Assembly: GCA_964016985.1 (NCBI GenBank) | Contig: OZ024833.1 | Coordinates: 65,977,712 to 66,041,711, forward strand | Direction of reading: 5' to 3' | Length of the DNA: 64,000 nucleotides | DNA from: Anodontia alba | Taxonomy: Eukaryota; Mollusca; Bivalvia; Lucinida; Lucinidae | Part shown: piece by piece, positions 1-11,020 of the stretch | Layout: each line of letters starts with the position of its first letter | How positions within the stretch are numbered: the stretch's first letter is position 1 | Translations under genes and position numbers: made by a program | The notes under the pieces: generated by a model | What the model was told of the DNA's origin: nothing | What the model saw: only the letters and a program-made list of their open reading frames with translations | Databases searched by the model: none

Positions 1-975
1 GGGCCTAAGTCCCCAATGCTGCAGAACAAGTTTCAAGGTCTTCGGCCTTTCAGTCCTGAGACGAAATTTTCATAGGGTTCTTACCATATATGGACATGGG
101 GGCCATCTTGATCATGAGACCCAGATCCGCCGCAAAAACTTTCATTCCATCACAAAAACATGCCCATATAATACTGACCCCTTTAAACCCCACTTTTGTA
201 TAGTAAAACTGGGGTTTACAGGGGTATACATTCTTTTTCTTATTTCTGCTCAAAAACATAGATTGTGGGTACTCGTTAGAACCGCCTCGCCGAGGCGGTT
301 CTAACGAGTACCCACAATCTATGTTTTGATCAGAAATATAAAAAATATCAGAGTTTTTTTTTCTTAAAAAGTTTCAGTTTGTTTGGAGGTGAAATTATCA
401 GTATATTTGAATAGGCAAGTTTTCGTAATGCTTCATCCCACAGAGGCTCCAGATGTAACTTGGTTTCAATTCAGCCCAGCAGTTTTAGAGAGGAAGAGGT
501 TATAAATACTAAATCTGAGGCAACTAGGACAAATGTCAGTAAATGATCATGACCTTTTGTATTTATAAACGTTCAATTTGCTGACTACACAAATCAACGT
601 CCCTGGGATCAACTTTGATGTCACAGGTTATAATAGAATAAGAAAAAATCCACCGTTACGCCTTTTTCCCATACAAAAGCCTACGTGACTAAATTTGACT
701 TGCCGTAAAATGGGTCAAGGTCAATCAAGGATCATTATTTGAACAAACTTGAAAGGGTCCGAGTAACCAATGCGGCATACGAGTTTCAAGGTCATCGGCA
801 GTTCGGTTCCTGAAAAGAAGATTTTCAAAAGTTTTTACCATATACGGGCCATCTTGGTCACGAACAAACGTTTGTTCTCCCACCCAATGGAGGCGCCACA
901 TGTATTTTGGTTTCAATCGGCCCCGTGGTTTCAGAGAAGTCGTCTGATCCCCCGGAGCCTTCGACTCTGGTGAGC
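1..975. repeat. Dispersed T-type repeat units
   Basis: Several imperfect units carry the phrases AAGTTTCAAGGTC, TACCATATA and GGTTTCAATC. The same phrases recur at 54165-55740 inside PHGDH intron 1. The first unit is split by foldback element A1. Nothing here looks coding. Confidence 0.7.
148..430 (+). mobile_element. Foldback element A, copy A1
   Basis: This is the reference copy of family A, which has 16 copies in the window. The ends are inverted repeats of the form CATYACGAAAACACGCCTAT. One half carries a GACCCC...GGGGTTTACAGGGG segment and the other an AT-rich GAAAATTTTCAGT segment. The centre (256-324) is a near-perfect 69-bp palindrome whose arm reads GGGTACTCGTTAGAACCGCC. There is no coding capacity. 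Orientation is called plus when the GACCCC half is on the left. The element sits inside a T-type repeat. Joining its flanks restores an uninterrupted T sequence, so no target-site duplication is seen. Confidence 0.9.
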
Positions 976-979
976 TAAA

Positions 980-1492
980 AATTCAGCAGACGACATTTTT
1001 AAGTAATTTTCTTATATTATCCTGAAAACAGACTTGACATATCATGCAAAGTGTCTCCTTAGTATGAATGTCAAAGATTGTTTTGTCTCCTTACGAGACA
1101 ATTTGCATGAACTATCAAAGCCTATTTTCTTGAAAAAAAAAAAAACATCACGAAAACACGCCTATATAATTTTGACCCCCTTAAACCCCACTTTTATATC
1201 GTAAAACTGGGGTTTACAAGGGTATACATTATTTTTCATATTTCTGCTCAAAACATAGATTGTGGGTACTCGTTAGAACCGCCTCGCCGAGGCGGTTCTA
1301 ACGAGTACCCACAATCTATGTTTTTGAGCAGAAATATGAAAAATATTAGAATTTTTTATCTAAAAATTTTCCATTTTTGGTCGTAAAATTTTCAATATAT
1401 TTGAATAGGAGTGTTTTCGTAATGTAAGAAAATTATTTCAAAATGTTGCCTGCTGAAATTTTTACCCAGTATTCTTAGCGTTACATATGTCT
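980..1492. repeat. Foldback element E, copy E1, split by A2
   Basis: Family E has the phrases TTCAGCAGACGACATTTT at one end and the inverse, GTCGTCTGCTGAA, at the other. Between them are arms resembling GGATTTGACATTTCATGCAA. Intact copies are about 190-220 bp. This copy is interrupted by A2, which sits in the A-rich stretch after one arm. Confidence 0.75.
1146..1424 (+). mobile_element. Foldback element A, copy A2
   Basis: Full-length A copy with intact terminal inverted repeats and central palindrome. It is inserted in E1. The intact E copy near 11175 reads CTTGAAAAATAAGAAAA at the matching place, whereas here A2 lies between the A run and TAAGAAAA, with no duplicated target bases. Confidence 0.9.
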
Positions 1493-1536
1493 AACTGTTT
1501 AGTTTTCTGATTTCCAGATCTTAAATCCTGACCTAC

Positions 1537-1712
1537 CACTTCCAGGAAGCCAACTGACTGAACCGGCTCATCTTTCTTTTTCTCATCCCCTGCTTTCCCA
1601 TTCTTGCCCGATTCTCCGCCGTTACTCTCAGCTTTAAGCGTGGAACCATTCTTACTGCCGCCATCTTGTATCGGTTCCGTTTCCAGAATGTGTATGTCTG
1701 TAGGTGCGACAT
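1537..1712 (-). CDS. Isolated internal exon, probably ABCB/P-glycoprotein-like N-terminus
   Basis: Read on the minus strand, an acceptor (ATATTTCAG) precedes 176 bases open in one frame, followed by the donor GTAGGT. The first two bases complete a codon begun in an upstream exon, then 58 codons follow. The peptide is hydrophilic, with Gly/Asn/Lys/Glu runs (KNGSTLKAESNGG, then GDEKKKDEPVQ), and ends SVGFLEV. In ABCB full transporters a charged cytosolic N-terminus leads into a motif like PVGFFxLFRFA just before the first membrane helix, which is what this end resembles. I see no following exon with that helix in the remaining 1.5 kb, so the gene would run off the left edge. The start exon was not found. 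The exon is fairly convincing; the family call rests on a short motif recalled from memory. Confidence 0.5.
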
Positions 1713-1743
1713 CTGAAATATAAGAGTATAAGGATCAATTAGA

Positions 1744-1935
1744 TATTACGAAAACACGCCTATTCAAACATACTGAAAACTTTATCACCCAAAAATGAAT
1801 ATTTTCAGATAAAAAATTCTGATATTTTTTCTTATTTCTGCTCAAAACATAATGTATACCCCTGTAAACCCTAGTTTTACTATATAAAAGTGGGGTTTAA
1901 GGGGGTCAAAATAATATAGGCGTGTTTTCGTGATG
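1744..1935 (-). mobile_element. Foldback element A, copy A3, lacking the central palindrome
   Basis: Both ends and both flanking segments are present, but the hairpin and the sequence beside it are missing. The left half runs directly from CTCAAAACATA into ATGTATACCCC. This is what a deletion between short ATA matches would leave. Confidence 0.85.
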
Positions 1936-1959
1936 ACTTGAAGTTTCAGCCTACTGTCT

Positions 1960-2555
1960 GGAAATTTCAACTTATTAAGTTGAAATTTCAAGATACGTGT
2001 ACGTTAGTTGAAATTTTAAGTTAGTTGAAATTTCAAGATACGAAGCCGCAAAATCAATACAATAAAAAAATCTGGCCCAAATACTCTTTCGTAAATATAG
2101 CGTTATTAATCAAGAAATTTCGTATCGGCCCAGTTAAAGGTCCTAGGTTTGCTATATTGGCCCGCGACCGAAGGCCGTTGGCCAATACAGCAGTCTGAGG
2201 ACCTGCAAATGAGTCAATATAAAATTCCTTGAATAATGATAATTTTATCAATTAACTTCTCAAGATCTAATGTCTGTTCAAATCTTAACATCTATCAATC
2301 ACAAACTGGGCCAATACGTAGAAATTCTGCTAATACACCCGGAACTCGGTCAATACGACTCACCTAATATCGATTAAGACTCAGCCAATATCGATTATGA
2401 CTTGGCCAATATCGGGACATCATTCCCGTAGTAAGAAACAGGAAATGACGTAATCGATATTGACCAAGTCGTATTGGCCGAGTTCCGATTGTATTGGCTG
2501 AGTTTCTTTGTACTGGCTGAGTTTGCGATTGATATGATGTGGACCGTTTTTGTCT
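1960..2555. repeat. Inverted-repeat-rich AT sequence
   Basis: TTGAAATTTCAAG recurs several times at 1960-2045. Between 2140 and 2540 the words GGCCAATA and TATTGGCC occur repeatedly on both strands, around ATCGATAT. It is probably an old foldback element; no ends could be fixed. Confidence 0.4.
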
Positions 2556-2559
2556 TATA

Positions 2560-2881
2560 CAGTCGAAACTCATTAGCTCGAACACCGACAACTCGTTTAC
2601 CATGGCTAATTCGAACTCGTTTTGTAGTCCCTGAGAAATTCTTCAGATAGTTCAAGAAGCAAATATTTAGGGAAATATCCTTATTATATCATGAGACGAG
2701 ACGAATCTATTGAGTACACTCAACATACCATTATTGTGTAGAAAATTGAAAATATTTCCCTACATCATCGCCATTTGCTTCCTGACCAGGTGCTATGACT
2801 AACCCTCAATGGCTCGAACAACCCATATATCGAACAAATTTTCATGGTCCTTAGGACATTCGAGTCATTGAGATTCGACTG
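2560..2881. mobile_element. TA-flanked MITE I, copy I1
   Basis: It starts CAGTCGAAACTC and ends GAGATTCGACTG, and each end is flanked by TA. Short inverted ends on a TA duplication are typical of Tc1/mariner/pogo (Tigger-like) elements. There is no transposase. A shortened half of the hairpin core (GAGTACACTCAACATA) lies in the middle. Confidence 0.75.
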
Positions 2882-3187
2882 TATGCACTATATTACTTGT
2901 TAATTAATAATTCTATTTTATAGACGAAATTAGGAATGGGGTAAAGGAGACAATGTACACTTTGTAGATTATGTGGTCTATTAGATGCCCAAGTGGTTAG
3001 CGCTCCGACTTTGGACCACGAGGTCTCGTATCCGAATCCCACTGAAGACAAAATTCAGGAAAATGTCTGTACGATGTTTCATTACGAACGACCTTTTCTT
3101 CTTACCCTTCCATTGCCTCAATATGACTTAAATAATGTTGAAAGGCACGTAAAACACCAAATCATCATCATCATCATCATTATATCC

Positions 3188-3320
3188 GCCTTTTTCACAA
3201 GGGAGACAACTTTTCTGACTGTGTAATTTTGTTTTCCTGCACACCAAGGCCTTGCTGAAAAGCCAAAACGAAACGTGAAGAATTTGATCCTACGGGGAGC
3301 GAAATATTTCCTTTTCAGCT
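3188..3320. repeat. Foldback element N, partial copy N1
   Basis: Family N carries ACAAGGGAGACAACTTTT at its ends and palindromic arms with AAGGAAAGAATTTGCTCCC. This copy ends where A4 begins. Confidence 0.6.
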
Positions 3321-3564
3321 CATTACAAAAACACGCCTATTCAAATATACTGAAAATTTCACAACCAAAAACTGAAAGTTTTCGGATAAAAATTCTGATA
3401 TGTTTCATATTTCTGCTCAAAACATAGATTGTAGGTACTCGTTACCCACAACCTATGTTTTTGAGCAGAAATAAGAAAAATAATGTATAGCCCTGTAAAC
3501 CCAGTTTTACGATATAAAAGTGAGGTTTAAGGGGGTCAGCATTATATGGTATGTTTTTGTGATG
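3321..3564 (-). mobile_element. Foldback element A, copy A4, shortened hairpin
   Basis: The ends are present, but the tip of the hairpin is gone: one arm passes from ACTCGTTA straight into CCCACAACC. Confidence 0.85.
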
Positions 3565-4045
3565 TTCTTTCATATGAGTCTTGTAATATTTACACGCTTT
3601 ATTGAAAATCTCTGTGTTATATCAACATACTAGTGCCGCTGCAGAATATACAAAATCGCTTTTATCTAATGGTCAGAACAATGCTTCATTGAAAGCTTTC
3701 AAATAAAACCAGTGATTTTAATTTTGAAAATTTGAGAAAGATCATCTTTCTCATCATGGCAATAAAGGGAAATCTACGTCTTATTTAGAGTAGTCTATAT
3801 GATAATTACCGGTTTGTCATTTGACAGGAGTCATCATATTATTGACATATTTTATTATGGTTGGCATGGCATTGTTAGTAATGAGAATCAATTCCAAATA
3901 TGGTATCAACATATGTTTAGCCAGACTCAGTCGCAGACTGGATCATATACGTAGTCATGACACGCAGTGCACGAGAAAATGACCTTAGGCGGTATGAATT
4001 CATTTTGAAGAATGTAAACTCCGTCAAAGTTGTTTTGCACTCCCT
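3565..4045. other. No recognised feature
   Basis: AT-rich single-copy-looking sequence. No credible exon, RNA gene or repeat family was seen. Confidence 0.4.
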
Positions 4046-4285
4046 TCCCCCCCCCCCCCCCCCCACCATACCGTCTTCTGAAAGGGGTCTCCTTTAAAAG
4101 GAGTTCTGCTTCCCTTCTGAAATGGATACTCCTCTAAAAGGAAAGAATTTGCTCCCACGGGAAGCATTTTTTTTTTCTTTCAGAGGAAACCCCCTTTCAG
4201 AAAAGGCTTTATGGGTTGTAAAGCCAACAGGAAGTCACAAAAGTTGTCTCCCTTGTGAAATAAGGTGGAAAGTCAACCAAGTGTA
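4046..4285. repeat. Foldback element N, copy N2, with poly-C tract
   Basis: A C run (4047-4064) precedes arms with AAGGAAAGAATTTGCTCCC and its partner. The right end carries GTTGTCTCCCTTGTG. Confidence 0.65.
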
Positions 4286-4316
4286 TCCATTCGCCTTAAT
4301 ATCAAATACGGGAAAT

Positions 4317-4589
4317 CATTACGATTACACGCCTATTCAAATACATAGAAAATTTCACCTTCAAAAACTTAAAATTTTCAGATAAAAACAAAAAAACTCT
4401 GGTATTTTTCATATTTCTGCACAAAACATAGATTGTGGGTACTCGTTAGAACCGCCTCATCGAGGCGGTTCTAACGAGAACACACAATCTATGTTTTTGG
4501 CAGAAATAAGAAAAATAATGTATACCCCTGTAAACCCCAATTTTACTATATAATAGTGGGGTTTAAAGGGGGTCAAAATTATAAAGGCC
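4317..4589 (-). mobile_element. Foldback element A, copy A5, right end truncated
   Basis: Intact central palindrome with the loop CATC. The last 14 or so bases of the right terminal repeat are missing; the sequence changes after ATTATAAAGGCCT. Confidence 0.85.
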
Positions 4590-5496
4590 TAGACCAGCCT
4601 GTGCATTCGACCAGAGTGATAGGGTCTATTATCCGCTTATAAAATCAATACTAAGGCATATTATTATGGACACACAGAGAAGGTCCTGACAGAAGGACCC
4701 TCATGTCATTCGCGCGGTCTGATCATGGCTTTCGTTACCTGCTTTCAGAATCAATGGATACCAAGGCACATACAGGGGCATAGGGAAGGCACAGACTGAT
4801 CTCGGTCCATATGCAAAAAACTGTATTTACCCTATGTTTTGGGACACCTTAACTACTTATCACACCTGTCCAAAAAAAATGCGCCCGTTTTGACTACCAC
4901 CGAACCGCATCTGTACAATTGTGTTGTTTGGTCCAAAAGTTCATTTCGTTAAGATAAACTAGGCCACCCAGCCCACATAAATTCACCTATATTGACCACA
5001 GAGGACAATTAAATGACCAAAATTAAATTATTTATTGGGTAGATTTTTCTATGGAGTTTGAAATAAATGAATTTTCCCGAAAAAAGAGAAAGATTCTTAA
5101 TTACGTATGTCATTACGTTCTCGATTCGGTTCACACCTTTGTCGTTTACAGAAGCATCGCTGCAATGTATAAATTGACTATTACGCCACACGGGGAATAC
5201 CGAACGTTTTTGAGGCTAATTCGTTCTTTTAGTTGTATAGATATTTAAATTAATTTAAAATTGCACGAAAAGATGAAGCCCAGACCGGTCCTATGCGGCT
5301 GCACCCCGGGGAAACGGTGCACAGGCTGATCTGTGCCTTGTCAGCTCCTATCATAGTATGCAATAAGTATTTCATATATCACTACCGTATTCACTCTAAA
5401 TACAGGGGAACCTTAACCCCTTAACAAAACTGTTCTTAAATTTAAACAGGCCCATTTTTTCCACCTGTAGATGTGTCAGGAATTGTTGGCTGAGTG
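4590..5496. other. Unassigned sequence with C-type fragments
   Basis: It contains degenerate pieces with AGACTGATCTCGGTCC that recall family C, between AT-rich stretches. No gene was seen. Confidence 0.35.
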
Positions 5497-5563
5497 GCAA
5501 ACAGTGTAGACCCAGATCAGACGCCGCGATATGCGGCGTCTGATCTGGGTCTACACTGTTTGC
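5497..5563. repeat. Foldback core C, copy C1
   Basis: Perfect 67-bp palindrome: GCAAACAGTGTAGACCC... with the stem GACGCCGC, the loop GATAT and the mirrored arm ending CACTGTTTGC. Family C recurs about a dozen times in the window. Confidence 0.9.
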
Positions 5564-5784
5564 TAATGCCTCTCTGTCCCAATAACAGGGTTAATACTTT
5601 GGAGTCCAGGTGAATTATGGCTCCGGTTACACAAAGAAGTATAAAACGATATACCAGTTTATAAAACATTCATTTGCATTTTTGTACATAACATATATAT
5701 ATATTTGAACAGTGACACATCAAGTAAAAAGATGTCTTTGAACAAATGCTAAACAGGCATATTCAAATCATTTTACACATCAGC

Positions 5785-6250
5785 TCAGTCAGTCACAAGA
5801 GCAGGTCAGCCTAGAGCAAAGGCTTAGTATATAGCTCAGCCTAGAGAAAAGGCCCGGATGAACCTTGAGCAAAGCATCAGATCAGCCTTGAGCTAGGGAC
5901 AGGATCAGCCTACAGCTAAGACCCATATCAGCCTGCAGTTAGCTTACTATGAAGGATCAGATCGATCTGTATCAAAGAAGAAAATCAGCATACAGTTTAC
6001 TTCCAAATAGGCCTACAGCAAAGACTCAGATCAGTCCACTCCAAGACACAGATCAGCCTACAGCTAAGGACATATCGGCCTACAGCTCAGGACTATATCA
6101 GCCTACAGGTAAGGACTAGATCAGCTTACATCGAAGGATCAGATTATCCTATAACTAAGGATCAGATCAGCCTACAGTTAAGGACCATATCAGACTAAAG
6201 CTAAAGACCAGTTTTTATCGAAGGACCAGATCAGCCCAGTGCAGATTCAG
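5785..6250. repeat. Degenerate short tandem array (CAGATCAGCCTACAGCTAAG)
   Basis: The phrase ATCAGCCTACAGCTAAGGAC recurs with many substitutions at spacings of roughly 22-35 bases. It borders a C-type piece at 6275-6300 and may have expanded from the GATCAG part of a C element. Confidence 0.7.
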
Positions 6251-6556
6251 ATAAGTTGGCTTCTTCAGAAACAAACTGATCTGGGTCAACATTGTTTGCT
6301 AAGACAGGACATGTCGTGTTCAGCAAGAGAAGTGTTAAGTTAGAAAATTGTATGTCAGGTTCTTTGTACAATCCTGTGTCTAACAAAATAGTGTGTACCA
6401 GTTTCGCTTGTTTTCTCTGTGACTTCTCTGTTCGGCTTGTACCCTAACAGCTGTGGTTCCGTCATGGTGGTTACCGGTCATCAAGTATCTGTAAACATAA
6501 GCGATAATTACGTTATTAAAGATCTTGACAGACTGTGTAGATTTTCCGCTATTTTA

Positions 6557-6648
6557 CAAGAAGACAACTTTCGTAACTTCCTGTTTGCTTTCCTGCACAA
6601 GTCACTTCTGAAAAGGGTTCTACTCTAAATGGAAAGAATTTGATTCCA

Positions 6649-6651
<3 letters not shown>
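6557..6651. repeat. Foldback element N, partial copy N3
   Basis: It carries AAGACAACTTTCGTAACTTC and GGAAAGAATTTGATTCC, then runs into a GA microsatellite. Confidence 0.55.

Positions 6652-6706
<55 letters not shown>
6652..6706. repeat. (GA)n microsatellite
   Basis: About 27 uninterrupted GA units, directly before A6. Confidence 0.98.
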
Positions 6707-6709
<3 letters not shown>

Positions 6710-6987
6710 CATCACGAAAACACGCCTATATAATTTTGACCCCCTGAAACCCCACTTTTATATAGTAATACTGGGGTTTACAGGGGTATACATTATTTTT
6801 CTTATCTCTGCTCAAAACATTGATTGTGGGTATTCGTTAGAACCGCCTCGACGAGGCGGTTCTAACGAGTACCCACAATCTATGTTTTGAGTAGAAATAT
6901 GAAAAATATCAGAATTTTTATCTGGAAATTTTCCCGTTTTTTGTTGTAAAATTTTAAATATATTTGAATAGGCGTGTTTTCGTAATG
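6710..6987 (+). mobile_element. Foldback element A, copy A6
   Basis: Full-length copy with both terminal repeats and the central palindrome (loop CGACG). Confidence 0.9.
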
Positions 6988-7379
6988 GTCGGTGTTAATC
7001 ATTCTAGAAAGAGTTACTCTAAAAGGAAAGCTGTTACCCCAAAGGGGACGGTGAAATATCTTCTTTTGAAAAATTTATCACTCTGTGAAAATGAAAAAGG
7101 TTTTACTTGTAAAACTGAGGATGTTGAACACTTTCTTTCACCACAATGATTTCTATAACTTAATCTATTCTTTGACGCAACTGATTCGTCCCTTTGCAAA
7201 GCTAAACTTGAGGTACTGACATCAGAAGTTTTCCAGATTGCCCGTGTGTGTTGAAACTTACAACAAGAGGAACATAATGGCCCTGGATCGATAACCTGAG
7301 CTAAAGATGTTACACACAGTTGTAGAAGTGATGGGGTCACTGCTTTAAGAGGAAATGCGGACTAAAGACTTTTTTTCTG
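6988..7379. other. No recognised feature
   Basis: Short open frames exist on both strands, but none has splice context or recognisable family motifs. Confidence 0.35.
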
Positions 7380-7545
7380 TTTTTTTAGCTCTAGTAGCTG
7401 TCTTGTACATTGGAGTGGTACCATTTTATAAATTTTGGTAACTGAGCATAAGAACAACATTTCTATGAAATCATTTAGAATTTGGGCTATTGGCATTGTT
7501 GGGAGAAAATTTCGTTTAAAGATTATTCTCTTTTCCGGCAGAGCT

Positions 7546-7664
<119 letters not shown>

Positions 7665-8113
7665 TGGAACAGAATCATTTTAGCAATTTTCGTAAAAGAG
7701 CACCAGAGGAACAACTCTGAAATTATTTTGAAACTGGGGGAGATGTCGTTTACAGATTTTTATTTTCTATTTATAGCTCTGGCAGCCATCTTGTTCAGCG
7801 GAATCGAACTATTTGAGCAATTGTGGTTATGGTTCATGAGCGAACCATTTCTGTGAAATCTGGCTACTGACTTATGAGGATATGTCGTTTAAAAGATTTT
7901 TTTTCTATGTTTAGCTCTGGTGGCCATCTTGTTCAGCGGTGCGTTACCATTTCAGCAATTTTGGTAAAGGAGCTCAGGAGGAATATCTCTGTAAAAACAG
8001 AAATAAATTGAAATCTGGCCACTGACTTAGGAGAAGATGTCATTTTTTGTTTAAAAAAAAAATCTATTTTCGCTCTGGCGGAGCGGAACCATTTTGGTAA
8101 ACGGGCATAATAG

Positions 8114-8305
8114 CATAGGTCTAGATAAGAGTGGGTATCAGGATATTTTTCTTATTTCTCCACGAAAACCTATGTTGTGGGTACTCATTAGAAGCGCCTC
8201 GGCGAGGCGTTTCTAATGAGTACCACAACATAGGTTTTCGTGGAGAAATAAGAAAAATATCAATATTTTTGGATTGAAAAAAAAAGCGCCTTAACTAGAG
8301 CTATG
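8114..8305. mobile_element. Foldback element B, copy B1
   Basis: Family B has ends resembling CATAGCAACAGATAAG. Inside these come an ATATTTTTCTTATTTCTCC segment and a central palindrome with the arm GGGTACTCATTAGAAGCGCC. Copy B1 is inserted in a J unit. Confidence 0.85.
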
Positions 8306-8881
8306 ATAGAGGAACTTTTCTGTGAAATTATTTTGAAATCCAGCCACTGGCCTAGGAGGAGATGTTTAAAGAAATTTCTGTTTTCAGCTGTGGTGGCCAC
8401 ATTGTTCGGCGGAGCAAAACCGGTTGAGCAATTTAGGTAAAGGAGCATGAGAGGAACATTTCTGTGTAAAATTATTTTGAATTCAGTCCATCGCCTAAAA
8501 GGAGATGTCATTTAAAGATTTTTACTACTTTTAGCTTTGGCAGCCATATTATTCAGCGCAGTGGAATCATTTGAGCAAATTTGGTAAAGGGCACAAGAGG
8601 AACATTTCTGTGAAACTATTTTAGAATCGGGCCACTGGGCTAGAAGAAGATGTCGTTTTAAGATTTTGTCTATCTTAACTCTGGCGGCCATCTTGTTTAG
8701 CAGACAAAACCATTTGGGCAATTTTGGTAAAGGGCTATGAGTGATTCTATATATAAACATTTCTGTAAAGTTTAATGGAACTTGGTCCAGCAGTTTTCGA
8801 GGAGATGTCATTTAAAGAAATTGTTGACGACGGACGATGGACAACGGACACAGGGTGATCCTTCAGCTAAGGTGAGCTAAA

Positions 8882-9487
8882 AAATGAAGTGAAATATCCT
8901 AACTCGAAAAAAGTCACCACCCAGTAAACACACACAGTCGTTTAGACGTCGTCGCGACTTCAAGACGTCAAACCGACGTTTTGCGTTTGCTAGATATATA
9001 TTCCGCATAACCTGTGATTTTAGAACTGATCAGCGAACTAAAAACGCTTCAGACCCCTGTACCATTTTAATAATTCCAACTTAAAAGGCTTACATTCATT
9101 GCGCACAATTTGACTGGCCAGGGGTAATTCCAAAACGACTTATACTTCGATAAACCCAAAGAGCAGGAATCCCGGAACTATTTTCTTCGCGCAGATTTCT
9201 AAAATGAGCTATTACACCCTTTAATATGACTTAGTTAGAATGATAAGGAATGAGGTACTTTTTTTTATTATTCCTATTTTTGTGGATTGTATTAATGTGC
9301 AGACGCCTGTTACTCACTCACAACTAAGGCTGGCTAATCAGAGCTGAAAAGATAATCGATTATCAGTCCTGCCACTGTGATCGATAATCGATTAGTAAAC
9401 ACTGAAGATTTGGTCATAACTTTACTGTCTGTCTGAGCATGACGTCACATGTTATACTTACTGTATCTATTGGTCAAACAGGCCTGA
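8882..9487. other. No gene recognised
   Basis: Mostly single-copy-looking sequence. ATCGATAATCGATTA-type inverted words occur at 9345-9400 and reappear at 9725-9760 on the other side of C2, suggesting a further foldback element that contains C2. Confidence 0.35.
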
Positions 9488-9554
9488 GCAAACAGTGTAG
9501 ACCCAGATGAGACGCCGGAAAACCCGGCGTCTCATCAGGGTCTACACTGTTTGC
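9488..9554. repeat. Foldback core C, copy C2
   Basis: Palindrome with the tip GACGCCGG/CCGGCGTC. The tip differs from C1, but the two arms still match each other. Confidence 0.9.
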
Positions 9555-10105
9555 CACTCGTCCAGCTATTTTTAGACACAACATTGGGTAGTAAATTGTA
9601 CATGTTCAAATATAGAATGATAAAGTATGATAAGTAGTTCAGGTGTCTGAATAATATGGTAAAGTTACAGGCGCAGAAATCAGATGATCAATTATTAGAA
9701 AATCTGTAACGATAATTATTTTGTGGAATAAATCGATCAATTAATCGATTATCCGATTACTTGTGCCAACCTTACTCACAACACAAACATTTTACAGTTT
9801 GTGAGTAATTCGCCGGCGTTTACACATCGATAAAAGCCACAAAAATAAAATTCTTTTCTATAATATATACTATACTATAACATTTTATTCTGCTATGTAC
9901 AAAAAAAAAAAGAAAAAAAAAAAAAAAAAAAAAATACTTTTCGTTTTACCAAAACCGAATGAGCCAGCGCACGACAAAACCGATAATAAGACCTGTGTGA
10001 CCAGCAAAGGCTCAGATCAGCCAGTCTATCCACCAGTATGGCTAGGGTTCTCGTTCATCCTTCTCTGGGTAGCCTGGAGGCTGTAAAAGGCACATGCGAT
10101 CAACG

Positions 10106-10151
10106 GAGACTCTGATCAGACTGCGCGGATGCGCAGTCTGATCTGAGTCTT
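10106..10151. repeat. Foldback core C, divergent copy
   Basis: Arms CTGATCAGACTGCGC and GCGCAGTCTGATCTG pair perfectly at the tip, with ACTGCGC replacing the ACGCCGC of C1. Confidence 0.75.
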
Positions 10152-10238
10152 TGCTGGTCGTGCATGTCTTATTGTATGTTTTGTGGTGCGATGGCTCAAA
10201 TGTTAATTCATTTGCCAACTACCTTCTTAAACAGTGTG

Positions 10239-10514
10239 TTAAAGGCTCCATATTCCTCAAAGACATTTTTATCCAAGAAAGTTTTAGTAAATTGATATAT
10301 GGTATTAATACGATCATAAAATGTGGCACCTGACAGTCTGTAAAATTGGCAACATTAATTCAGAAATACAATAAAACATCTTTTCATTTCAAGGACGAGA
10401 GACTAACTGAAATTTTACAGACTGTCAGGTGCCACATTTTATGACATATATCAATTTATTAAACCTTTCATGGAAAATAAAAAGTCTATTTTTGAGGAAT
10501 TTGGAGACTTTAAG
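10239..10514. mobile_element. Foldback element L, copy L1
   Basis: Inverted arms of about 110 bp start TTAAAGGCTCCATATTCCTC and end with the complement near GAGACTTTAAGCC. The inner arm phrase CATAAAATGTGGCACCTGAC is followed by a spacer and its exact inverse. Related halves lie at 16946 and 19335. Confidence 0.8.
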
Positions 10515-10569
10515 CCATATAGCTGGATTTTTTAAACACTGTGTCACTTTCCATACTACTTTTAAAGAG

Positions 10570-10795
10570 GAATGGATGCACTACCAGGGGAGGCAATTCT
10601 GTCAAAATCGTTTGCCTCCCTCGGAAAAGGGGCCCATTATAAAATGAAAGAATTTGCTCCCCCTTGGGAGCAAATTCTTTCCTTTTAGAGTGGACCTCTT
10701 TTCAGAAGGACTTTGGTGTATAGGAAAGCAAATTGGACGTCATAGGAGTTGTCTCCCTTATTTAAAAATGCCAGAAAATCTGTGAAGTGCATCCA
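10570..10795. repeat. Foldback element N, copy N4
   Basis: Full palindromic N copy. The arms AAAGAATTTGCTCCC and GGGAGCAAATTCTTT meet at the centre, and the right end has GAGTTGTCTCCCTTAT. Confidence 0.75.
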
Positions 10796-11020
10796 GCCAC
10801 CTTAAGGTTCTTCTTTCATGCCCTTTGATTTCAATTCAGAACGCGTGAAAACGCGATATCTTGCTCATGTTTCTCCTTGAATTGGCGTTTTGTTAATTTT
10901 CTCCACGTCGACATGGTATCAGTTTCAAATTGCACTGTATGAAACTGCGTTCTTTACCAGATGAGTAAAACGCATCAAATTACTTTTCACAAATAGATGT
11001 AACTTTAAAACTGCACCCCT

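Noticed and set aside
148..430. Helitron as the class for family A
   Set aside because: No duplication would fit, but A has long inverted ends and a central palindrome, and lacks the TC start and CTAG-type 3' end of Helitrons.
725..973. Overlapping frames on both strands near 725-973
   Set aside because: They lie in the T-type dispersed repeat, whose other copies break the frames.
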